Shown here: positions 34,238 to 40,032 of the stretch, piece after piece
How positions within the stretch are numbered: the stretch's first letter is position 1
Layout: each line of letters starts with the position of its first letter
Assembly (NCBI GenBank): GCA_036666555.1
Contig: JAVWVS010000019.1
Location: 1 to 40,032 of the forward strand
From: UMGS1251 sp036666555
GTDB taxonomy: Bacteria > Bacillota > Clostridia > Lachnospirales > Lachnospiraceae
Length of the DNA stretch: 40,032 bases
Direction: 5' to 3'
The notes under the pieces: model-generated
The model's database searches: none
Told to the model about the DNA's origin: nothing
The model's input: only the letters and a program-made list of their open reading frames with translations
Translations under genes and position numbers: made by a program

Positions 34238-34933
34238 ATGAAAAAGACAGTAACCGTATTATTAGCATTGTTGTTAACAGCAGCAATGGGCATGACCGCA
34301 TTTGCGGCAGGAAATTCATATTTAGAAAGTTCAGAGGAACCCTCTTTGCCGGATCCAGATCTTCCGGAACCGGGTAAGGGCGAAGTTTATAGTGAATATA
34401 TTCTAGGTTTTCAATCTGAATTAGTTTTGGCTGTAAAGGAGATGGATCGACTGAGCAATAACACGGCAACTGGAGTACTCAAAGGTTCTATAGCTTTATC
34501 GAGTGGCAATCACGTATTGAAATCAACTACTTCGAAGCTGTTTCTTTTTAACCTTTATGCCACATATCCAAACGCATCAGGTACCGCTGAATTTTTGCTA
34601 GCAGATGTAAAGAAGGGTTCTACATTCCTTGTATTACATTATACGAATTCAGCATGGGATGATGTTGCAAATGGAATCGCTAGTGAAAATGGACGTTGTA
34701 GTGCAATTGTAAATGGATTTTCACCCTATATGGTGATTACAGATGCAAGTATAAAGCCGGCACCTGTAAACCCACCGGCACCGACAGATCCACCGGCACC
34801 GACAGATCCACCGGCACCGACAGACCCACCGGCACCGACAGACCCACCGGCACCGACAGACCCTAAAGCACCGGCAACCCCTAAACCATTAGCAAATCCA
34901 GGGAAAATATCACCGAAAACAGGCATTAGATAA
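34238..34933 (+). CDS. secreted proline-rich protein ending in a bare SPKTG motif
   Basis: 231 residues. Residues 1-23 are a classical signal peptide (cleavage after AFA). A globular part spans about 50-172, with VLHYTNSAWDDV and VNGFSPYMVITDA resembling a small domain seen in clostridial surface proteins. Five PPAPTD repeats follow from residue 179, then PKAPATPKPLANPG and the terminal ISPKTGIR. SPKTG matches the (S/P)PxTG signal of clostridial class B sortases, and such a sortase is encoded next. However, the hydrophobic helix and basic tail that normally follow are missing, and no frame after the stop encodes them. AGGAG precedes the ATG. Function unknown. Confidence 0.82.
   Translation: MKKTVTVLLALLLTAAMGMTAFAAGNSYLESSEEPSLPDPDLPEPGKGEVYSEYILGFQSELVLAVKEMDRLSNNTATGVLKGSIALSSGNHVLKSTTSKLFLFNLYATYPNASGTAEFLLADVKKGSTFLVLHYTNSAWDDVANGIASENGRCSAIVNGFSPYMVITDASIKPAPVNPPAPTDPPAPTDPPAPTDPPAPTDPPAPTDPKAPATPKPLANPGKISPKTGIR
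34772..34861 (+). repeat. five tandem 18-bp repeats
   Basis: Five consecutive copies of CCACCGGCACCGACAGAT (the last base varies between T and C) encode the PPAPTD repeats. The near identity suggests recent expansion by slippage or recombination, and copy number may vary between strains. Confidence 0.92.
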
Positions 34934-34982
34934 GAGGCTAGTATTAGAAAAAAACAAATGTGTGATGTAGTTATTATAAAGC

Positions 34983-35023
34983 AAAATCGCTGGAAGAAAT
35001 CATTTTTCTTACAGCGATTTTTT
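34983..35023 (+). terminator. intrinsic terminator between SPKTG gene and sortase
   Basis: AAAATCGCTG (34983-34992) pairs with CAGCGATTTT (35012-35021), extended inward by AAGAAA/TTTCTT after one mismatch and ending in a T-run. Confidence 0.85.
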
Positions 35024-35065
35024 AAACAATAGCATAGAATAGAGATAAAGCAGGAGGAACTTATT

Positions 35066-35842
35066 GTGAAAGAGCATAAACAACTCAACCATTCTAACCA
35101 TCGGCGAAAAATCATAATAGGCATTGTATTAGTGGTGCTTGTAGTAGTTATTATGGTCGCTATTTGGATGATATGGGAATATCCTAAAGCAGAGGAACCA
35201 AAGAAGCATACACCAAAAGTCGTTCAGATGAAAAAACCGGAACCGAAGAAGAAAGAAGTGGAAAATCCAATTGATTTTCCTACTTTACAGGCCCAGCATC
35301 CGGATATTTATGCATGGATTAGAATTCCAAATACGAACATTGATTATCCCATAGTACAGCATCCCTCGGACGACACCTTTTATTTAAATCATAACGTAAA
35401 TCAAGAACCGTCAGCATCCGGAGCTCTTTACACGGAGTTATTGAACCAAAAGGATTTTATAGATTTTAATACCGTGATTTATGGACACAATATGCAGGAT
35501 GCAGAACGTATTATGTTTGGAAGTTTATTAGATTACAGCGATGAGGCTTATTTTGATGCACATAGAGACTTATGGATTTATACGCCGGAACAAGTCTTAA
35601 AGTATAAAATATTTACAGCATATGAAACTACGGACAGGCATATTATGTACAGCTATGATTTCCATTCTTACGAAAGTTACCAACAATACTTAAATGAACT
35701 TTTGAATCCGGTGGAACCAGGTGCAGTGGTAAGGAATGATATCAGTTTAGGAATTGAGAAGCCAATAGTGACTCTTTCTACGTGTGTGAATGGAGACCGT
35801 CCGGATAGACGTTACGTGGTCCAGGCGGTTCGAATGGAGTAG
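35066..35842 (+). CDS. srtB: class B sortase
   Basis: 258-residue membrane-anchored transpeptidase that joins surface proteins to the cell wall. Residues 15-37 form the N-terminal signal anchor, followed by a Lys/Pro-rich linker. The catalytic domain has His141 in VIYGHNM, Cys240 in TLSTCVNG and Arg249 in DRRYVVQA; the IYAWIRIPNTNIDYPIVQ strand and the two-residue helix insertions fit class B. The start is GTG with CAGGAGG eight bases before it. The SPKTG-bearing protein upstream is the obvious candidate substrate. It is separated from that gene by a terminator, so it needs its own promoter or read-through. Confidence 0.92.
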   Translation: MKEHKQLNHSNHRRKIIIGIVLVVLVVVIMVAIWMIWEYPKAEEPKKHTPKVVQMKKPEPKKKEVENPIDFPTLQAQHPDIYAWIRIPNTNIDYPIVQHPSDDTFYLNHNVNQEPSASGALYTELLNQKDFIDFNTVIYGHNMQDAERIMFGSLLDYSDEAYFDAHRDLWIYTPEQVLKYKIFTAYETTDRHIMYSYDFHSYESYQQYLNELLNPVEPGAVVRNDISLGIEKPIVTLSTCVNGDRPDRRYVVQAVRME

Positions 35843-35885
35843 GTGGTGTAAAGGTAACCCTAGAAGAATACAGACTTTATTGAGA

Positions 35886-35928
35886 GTTCAATATGTTTTG
35901 CGATTTAAAACCGCAAAATACATTGAAC
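35886..35928. promoter_or_regulatory. 17-bp inverted repeat overlapping the ATPase promoter
   Basis: Arms GTTCAATATGTTTTGCG (35886-35902) and CGCAAAATACATTGAAC (35912-35928) pair at 15 of 17 positions around a 9-base loop. The right arm ends in TTGAAC, the -35 box of the promoter, so a bound protein would block RNA polymerase. Confidence 0.7.
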
Positions 35929-35951
35929 TTTAATAAAGTTTTGGGTATACT
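35923..35951 (+). promoter_or_regulatory. sigma-A promoter of the DUF4143-type ATPase
   Basis: -35 TTGAAC (35923-35928), a 17-base spacer and -10 TATACT (35946-35951). The initiation point would fall close to the GGAGG at 35961, giving a very short leader. Confidence 0.65.
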
Positions 35952-35973
35952 ATATACAAAGGAGGCGATTGTA

Positions 35974-37185
35974 ATGATTTATAGACCAATGTATGTAGAT
36001 AAGATAATGGCATATGTAGATACAACATTTGTTAAAATTCTTACCGGAGTAAGACGCTGTGGTAAATCAACGATATTAAAGATGATTATGGAAAAGCTTA
36101 GGAACGAAAAAGGAATTTCGAGTGAGTGTATCATAAGCTATCATTTTGATTCTATGGAATATGAGGATATGACGGCGAAGCAGATGTTCGCTGAGCTTAA
36201 GGGGAAATTATCACCAGTAGGTAGGACTTATTTGTTTCTTGATGAAGTACAGGTAATAACCGGATGGGAGAAAGTTGTAAACTCCCTGGCAGCCGACTAT
36301 GATGTAGACATTTATGTAACCGGATCAAATTCACGGATGATGTCTTCGGAAATATCTACCTATCTAACCGGAAGATATATAGCTTTTCGTATTTATACCT
36401 TATCTTTTTCTGAATATCTTATGTTCAAGGAAACGTATGATACTGTTGATAAGCCTAAAAATGAGCTTTGGAACTATATTCGGCTTGGTGGATTTCCGGC
36501 AACCCATCTGCAAAAGTATTCCTCAGATGAAGTATATACAATTGTAAAAGATATATACAATTCAACCGTATTCACGGATATTGTAAAGCGAAATCAAATC
36601 AGAAAGATTGATCAATTAGAAAGAGTAGCAAAATACACGTTTAATAACGTTGGTAATACATTTTCTGCAAAGTCAATATCAGATTATTTAAAATCAGAAC
36701 ACAGGAAAATAGACAATGAAACGGTTTATAGCTATCTTGAGAAATTAGAAAAAGCATATTTGTTGCACCGCTGTTCCCGTTTTGATTTGCAAGGAAAAGA
36801 ACTGCTTAAAACACAAGAGAAGTTTTATCTTGCAGATGTGGCACTCAGATACAGTGTCCTCGGCTATAATGCAGATAGTGCAGCTTCTAGCCTTGAAAAC
36901 ATTGTATACCTGGAACTTTGTCGCAGGGGATATACCGTAAATATAGGTAAGACCGTTGACGGAGAAATTGACTTTGTTGCTTCAAAGTTGAATGATAAGC
37001 TCTATGTTCAAGTAACACAGGAAATCAAATCTGAAAAAACAGAGAAACGGGAGTATGAGCGATTACTTGAAATTCGTGACAACTATCCAAAATATGTGTT
37101 GCTGACCGATGGATTTGCCGGTGGCAATTATGAGGGTATCAAAACGATGCATGTCGCTGATTTTTTGTTAAGCACAGAATATTGA
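35974..37185 (+). CDS. ATP-binding protein, AAA_14/DUF4143 family
   Basis: 403 residues. The N-terminal P-loop ATPase has Walker A GVRRCGKST, Walker B TYLFLDEVQ and a sensor-like YVTGSNS. A middle winged-helix region (residues 210-290) and a C-terminal DUF4143 domain with a nuclease-like core EIDFVASK near residue 350 complete the usual architecture. The start at 35974 has GGAGG eight bases upstream and is preferred to an in-frame ATG at 35893, which lies inside the hairpin. These ATPases are widespread in anaerobes, with no settled role; links to toxin-like or defence functions have been suggested. It has its own promoter and a likely operator. Confidence 0.85.
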   Translation: MIYRPMYVDKIMAYVDTTFVKILTGVRRCGKSTILKMIMEKLRNEKGISSECIISYHFDSMEYEDMTAKQMFAELKGKLSPVGRTYLFLDEVQVITGWEKVVNSLAADYDVDIYVTGSNSRMMSSEISTYLTGRYIAFRIYTLSFSEYLMFKETYDTVDKPKNELWNYIRLGGFPATHLQKYSSDEVYTIVKDIYNSTVFTDIVKRNQIRKIDQLERVAKYTFNNVGNTFSAKSISDYLKSEHRKIDNETVYSYLEKLEKAYLLHRCSRFDLQGKELLKTQEKFYLADVALRYSVLGYNADSAASSLENIVYLELCRRGYTVNIGKTVDGEIDFVASKLNDKLYVQVTQEIKSEKTEKREYERLLEIRDNYPKYVLLTDGFAGGNYEGIKTMHVADFLLSTEY

Positions 37186-37210
37186 AAAGCGAGAAATTTA
37201 ATGATATAAT
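37182..37210 (+). promoter_or_regulatory. promoter of the LytTR two-component system
   Basis: -35 TTGAAA (37182-37187), a 17-base spacer and -10 TATAAT (37205-37210). The -35 box contains the TGA stop codon of the ATPase gene. Confidence 0.7.
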
Positions 37211-37255
37211 CCTCATGAGATTTATACTTGTTGCCATTTAGGGAGGTGATCGTAA

Positions 37256-37978
37256 GTGAAAATTGCTATTTGTGATGATGATAAAGACGAACTGATTTTC
37301 ATTTCGTCTATTCTAAATACCTATAAGCAGGAGAGGAAGGTATGGATGCATTGTGATACCTTTCATAGTGCGTCCGAGCTTCTTAGCATTGTTAAAAGTG
37401 GCGAATATGACCTTTATCTTCTAGATGTGATAATGCCGGGGGTAAACGGCATGGAAACTGCGAAAGAAATTCGTAGCTTTGACCAAGATACCAATATTGT
37501 ATTTTTAACTTCCTCCTCGGAGTTTGCCGTAGAAAGCTACCGGTATCGGGCACAGAACTATTTACTGAAACCTGCCAAGGCAGAGCAAATCTACGCTTTA
37601 CTAGATACGCTATTTGTAAAAGCACAAAAGCCACAGGAAGGCATTGGAGTGAAAACAAAAGTGGGAATCGTCCGTATTTTGTTTGACCATCTTGTCTTTT
37701 TAGAGGTAAAGGGAAAACATTTGTATTTCCACTTATCAGATGGCTGTGTGCGAGAAACGATTGCTCCGCTTTCTAAATTTGAAGAGGCTCTGCTTGCCAG
37801 ACCCGAATTTGTGCGCACCCATCGATCTTATATCGTAAATTTATTGCAAGTTACAGACCTGACTGCAAGTGAAGTCGGTACTTTGATAGGTAATAGAGTG
37901 CCTGTGTCAAGACAGAATTACACCAAGGTACGGGAGCATTATGTAGAGCAATTATTTGCGAAAAGGGAGGAGCGATGA
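37256..37978 (+). CDS. LytTR family response regulator
   Basis: 240 residues. The receiver domain (1-120) has acidic residues Asp7-Asp8, phosphoacceptor Asp57 in LYLLDVIMPG, Thr85 and Lys105 in LLKPAK. The LytTR DNA-binding domain (about 140-235) shows FLEVKGKHLYFH, FVRTHRSYIVNL and NRVPVSRQNY. The start is GTG with GGGAGGTGAT before it. The stop overlaps the kinase start by four bases. AgrA-, VirR- and ComE-type regulators share this design and bind direct repeats about two helical turns apart; such a repeat is found at 39289-39321. Confidence 0.92.
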   Translation: MKIAICDDDKDELIFISSILNTYKQERKVWMHCDTFHSASELLSIVKSGEYDLYLLDVIMPGVNGMETAKEIRSFDQDTNIVFLTSSSEFAVESYRYRAQNYLLKPAKAEQIYALLDTLFVKAQKPQEGIGVKTKVGIVRILFDHLVFLEVKGKHLYFHLSDGCVRETIAPLSKFEEALLARPEFVRTHRSYIVNLLQVTDLTASEVGTLIGNRVPVSRQNYTKVREHYVEQLFAKREER

Positions 37979-39264
37979 TGGAACAACTGCTTTCAATAGT
38001 AAATTACGGACTGGTACTATTATTCGGAGTTTTTCTCTCGGTGCTTTTTGCGGGAAGAAGCAATAGCCAAAGAGAACGTCTGAGCATTCTTCTCTTTTCG
38101 ATTTTCACCCTATGTGTGCAGACGGGCTGCTCCTTTATCTTCGGATTGGGCATTACCACGAAGCTTTATCCCCTCATCACTCATTTGCCCCTCGTTTTAT
38201 TTTTGGTATTCGCACTGAAAAAGTCTGTCGGTATTTCCATTGTTAGTGTGCTGACAGCTTATTTTTGTTGTCAACTTCCACGTTGGGTGGGGGTACTGTC
38301 CCAACAGCTGTTTCATTCACGCATTGCTTATCTGGTCACCTACAGCATAGCGATCATTGTATTCTTTTTTCTGATATGGCGATTTTTTGCAAAGTTGGTA
38401 CATCAGGCAATGACCTATTCCAGACAATCCCTGTTTCTTTTCGGGTGCTTACCCACAGTTTACTATATTTTTGATTATGCCGTCACGGTTTATACGCGTA
38501 TTCTTTACACGGGCACTGCCATGATAAGCGAGTTTTTACCCACGGTGATGATCTTTTTCTATGTGTGGTTTATCGTTGCCTATCACAAAGAGGTACAACA
38601 GAAGTCGCAAATTCAACTGGAAAACAATATGCTCGCCATGCAAATGGAAACCGCCAAAGTTCAACTAAATGTTCTGCATTCTTCCCAAGAACAAGCGGTT
38701 ATCTACCGCCATGATATGCGGCACCATTTTTCCATCATTGATAGTTTTGCCAGGCAGGGAGAACTTGATAAAATCGTGGCATATCTGGACACGGTTCAGC
38801 ATGAGCTGACTGCGATTACTCCTATACATTTTTGTGAAAATGAAACAGTAAACCTTTTACTTTCTTCCTTTATGAGTAAAGCTCAAAAGCAAGATGTTAT
38901 TTTAAATGTCAAGGCAGCTTTGCCTAAGGAATTGAATATTCCGGATACAGAACTTTGCTCCGTGTTGTCAAATGGATTGGAAAATGCTCTCAACGCTGTT
39001 AGTCAAGTGACGGACAGCACCTTGCGAAAGGTCTTTGTTAATTGCAGTATCAACAGAAAGCTACTGCTGATTGAAATAGAGAATGCCTATATAGGTGATA
39101 TTCAAATGAAAGATGAGATTCCAATCGCAACAGAATTCGGACATGGGTATGGATGTCAAAGTATGCGTTCCATTGCTCAAAAGAGAAATGGATTTTGTAC
39201 CTTTCGTACTGGGGAGGGGAGGTTTACGCTGCGGGTGGTACTGCCAATGAGCATACGACCATAG
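37975..39264 (+). CDS. GHKL-type sensor histidine kinase
   Basis: 429 residues. Six to seven transmembrane segments occupy roughly residues 1-205, as in AgrC-like peptide or surface sensors. The phosphoacceptor is probably His246 in VIYRHDMRHHFS. The ATPase domain of the GHKL type has the N box CSVLSNGLENALNAV near residue 325 and a G box GHGYGCQSM near residue 392. It overlaps the regulator gene by four bases. An ATG three bases later is an equally possible start. No signal peptide precursor gene for an AgrD-like peptide is visible beside it, so the ligand is unknown. Confidence 0.9.
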   Translation: MMEQLLSIVNYGLVLLFGVFLSVLFAGRSNSQRERLSILLFSIFTLCVQTGCSFIFGLGITTKLYPLITHLPLVLFLVFALKKSVGISIVSVLTAYFCCQLPRWVGVLSQQLFHSRIAYLVTYSIAIIVFFFLIWRFFAKLVHQAMTYSRQSLFLFGCLPTVYYIFDYAVTVYTRILYTGTAMISEFLPTVMIFFYVWFIVAYHKEVQQKSQIQLENNMLAMQMETAKVQLNVLHSSQEQAVIYRHDMRHHFSIIDSFARQGELDKIVAYLDTVQHELTAITPIHFCENETVNLLLSSFMSKAQKQDVILNVKAALPKELNIPDTELCSVLSNGLENALNAVSQVTDSTLRKVFVNCSINRKLLLIEIENAYIGDIQMKDEIPIATEFGHGYGCQSMRSIAQKRNGFCTFRTGEGRFTLRVVLPMSIRP

Positions 39265-39288
39265 AAAACGGGAAAAAGAAAAAAATTT

Positions 39289-39321
39289 TACCATTCATGT
39301 ACGAAATTACTACCATTCGTG
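39289..39321. promoter_or_regulatory. LytTR-type direct repeat
   Basis: TACCATTCATG (39289-39299) and TACCATTCGTG (39311-39321) are two 11-base copies with one difference, spaced exactly 22 bp start to start. This period is typical of LytTR binding sites. It lies in the 217-base gap between the kinase and the surface protein gene. Confidence 0.65.
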
Positions 39322-39348
39322 AAAATACGCTCCTTTTTATTGGATTTG

Positions 39349-39357
39349 TGATATCAT
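39349..39357 (+). promoter_or_regulatory. extended -10 promoter element of the surface protein gene
   Basis: TG-A-TATCAT (39349-39357) lies 28 bases after the LytTR repeat. No good -35 is visible, the usual state of an activator-dependent promoter. The leader would be about 115 bases long. Confidence 0.4.
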
Positions 39358-39481
39358 TACGGCATATTGTTATGCAAATGTTTGATAGAACAAGACCATC
39401 GATTCTGTTTTAGCGGCATGAAAATAGTCAAAGTCCAATAAAACTTAGATTTAGGGCTTGGCAGAAGAGGAAGGATTGGTT

Positions 39482-40032
39482 ATGAAAAAGTGGTTTAAGG
39501 GATTTCGGGAGTGTCCATTTACCCTGACGAAAAGAGGAAAAAAGAAACTTACATATCTGGCCATGTGGCACAGAATGATAGCGCTGGCACTTGTATGTTG
39601 CATGGCGTTTACATTGTTGCCGGCAACTGCACTGGCAACAGAAGAAAAGCCAGCTGTGGAAAGTGAAGCAGAGCAAGGAAAAGAAGAACCGGTAACAGAA
39701 GAACCGGTAACAGAAGAGCCGGTAAAAGAAGAACCGGTAACAGAAGAGCCGGTAAAAAAAGAGCTGGCTTCACAGGTCACATCACTTGCGGTGAGCGACG
39801 CACCTTGGGAGATTGGTAAGAATACGCCGTCAGATGTCATAGCTACTCTTTCAGCGGATCAAACCACCCTGATTATTAGCGGTACAGGTGAGATGAAGAA
39901 TTGGGCAAAAAAGAGCCAAGTACCATGGCAGAATGCAACGAATTATATCACCACAGTGACAATTGCTGAGGGTGTGGCTACCATTGGAAATCATGCATTT
40001 TTTCAATGTAGTAAGTTAAACACCATCACACT
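39482..40032 (+). CDS. BspA-like leucine-rich-repeat surface protein (truncated by window end)
   Basis: The first 183 codons of a larger gene. The N-terminus is a long basic extension (MKKWFKGFRECPFTLTKRGKK) before a hydrophobic signal core ending LLPATALA near residue 53. A spacer with five EEPVT-like repeats follows. The segment IISGTGEMKNWAKKSQVPW and then VTIAEGVATIGNHAFFQCSKL is the start of a BspA-type (LRR_5) repeat domain, typical of large secreted adhesins of gut Firmicutes. GAGGAAGG lies about six bases before the ATG. The upstream LytTR repeat suggests control by the neighbouring two-component system. Confidence 0.85.
   Translation, partial: MKKWFKGFRECPFTLTKRGKKKLTYLAMWHRMIALALVCCMAFTLLPATALATEEKPAVESEAEQGKEEPVTEEPVTEEPVKEEPVTEEPVKKELASQVTSLAVSDAPWEIGKNTPSDVIATLSADQTTLIISGTGEMKNWAKKSQVPWQNATNYITTVTIAEGVATIGNHAFFQCSKLNTIT
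39683..39757 (+). repeat. five tandem 15-bp repeats
   Basis: Five near-identical copies of GAAGAACCGGTAACA (variants GAG for GAA and AAA for ACA) encode the EEPVT/EEPVK spacer after the signal peptide. Confidence 0.9.

Noticed and set aside
34772..34861. CRISPR array
   Set aside because: The 18-bp units are directly abutting with no spacers and are in frame within a coding sequence.
34726..35124. Minus-strand open frame with Gly/Ala/Ser-rich repeats
   Set aside because: It is the antisense of the PPAPTD repeat; repeat DNA stays open in several frames, and no ribosome site is present.
39153..39413. Plus-strand frame after the kinase
   Set aside because: It begins inside the kinase in another frame, lacks a ribosome site and spans the LytTR repeat and promoter; probably non-coding.
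39451..39840. Minus-strand open frame with TGSSF/TGSSV repeats
   Set aside because: Antisense of the EEPVT repeat of the surface protein gene, which has a signal peptide and a ribosome site on the plus strand.

Overview
The window is a low-G+C Firmicutes chromosome segment centred on the replication origin, most likely from the Lachnospiraceae or a close relative. The evidence is the gene order gyrA-gyrB-recF-yaaA-dnaN-dnaA < oriC > rpmH-rnpA-yidD-yidC-jag-mnmE-mnmG-rsmG ... parA-parB, the Bacillus-type parS sequence, DnaA boxes of the TTATCCACA type, and DUF4446- and DUF3881-like genes near serS. Family names are recognised by eye from protein motifs; no search was run.

Region 1 (1-10.4 kb). 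A small C-GCAxxG-C-C family gene is followed by a leftward sugar operon. In transcription order it encodes an ABC ATPase, two permeases, a lipoprotein sugar-binding protein, a rhamnose-type mutarotase, an L-xylulose-5-phosphate 3-epimerase, an L-xylulose kinase and an L-ribulose-5-phosphate 4-epimerase. A divergent AraC-type regulator faces it. Together they would import a sugar, probably L-lyxose or L-xylulose, and convert it to D-xylulose 5-phosphate. No aldose isomerase is present in the window.

Region 2 (10.4-31.95 kb). This is the replication and housekeeping core. gyrA, gyrB, recF, yaaA, dnaN and dnaA run leftward from oriC. DnaA boxes lie on both sides of dnaA. rpmH through rsmG run rightward. 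A convergent alpha/beta hydrolase gene, two perfect parS sites, parA-parB, a DUF4446 gene, serS and a DUF3881-like gene follow, then a tRNA-Arg(CCU) with its own promoter and a strong terminator.

Region 3 (31.95-40.03 kb). This is an accessory, cell-surface and signalling region that looks richer in G+C in places. It holds a compact four-gene unit: an ECF-type sigma factor, a small two-helix membrane protein, a polytopic membrane protein and a PrsW-type intramembrane protease. It is followed by a secreted proline-rich protein that ends in a bare SPKTG sorting motif without a membrane anchor, a class B sortase, a DUF4143-type ATPase behind a hairpin operator/promoter, and a LytTR/GHKL two-component system. 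The last gene is a truncated BspA-like surface protein, preceded by a 22-bp-period direct repeat of the kind LytTR regulators bind. The sigma/PrsW unit, the tail-less sorting motif and the LytTR box are the best candidates for undescribed biology.
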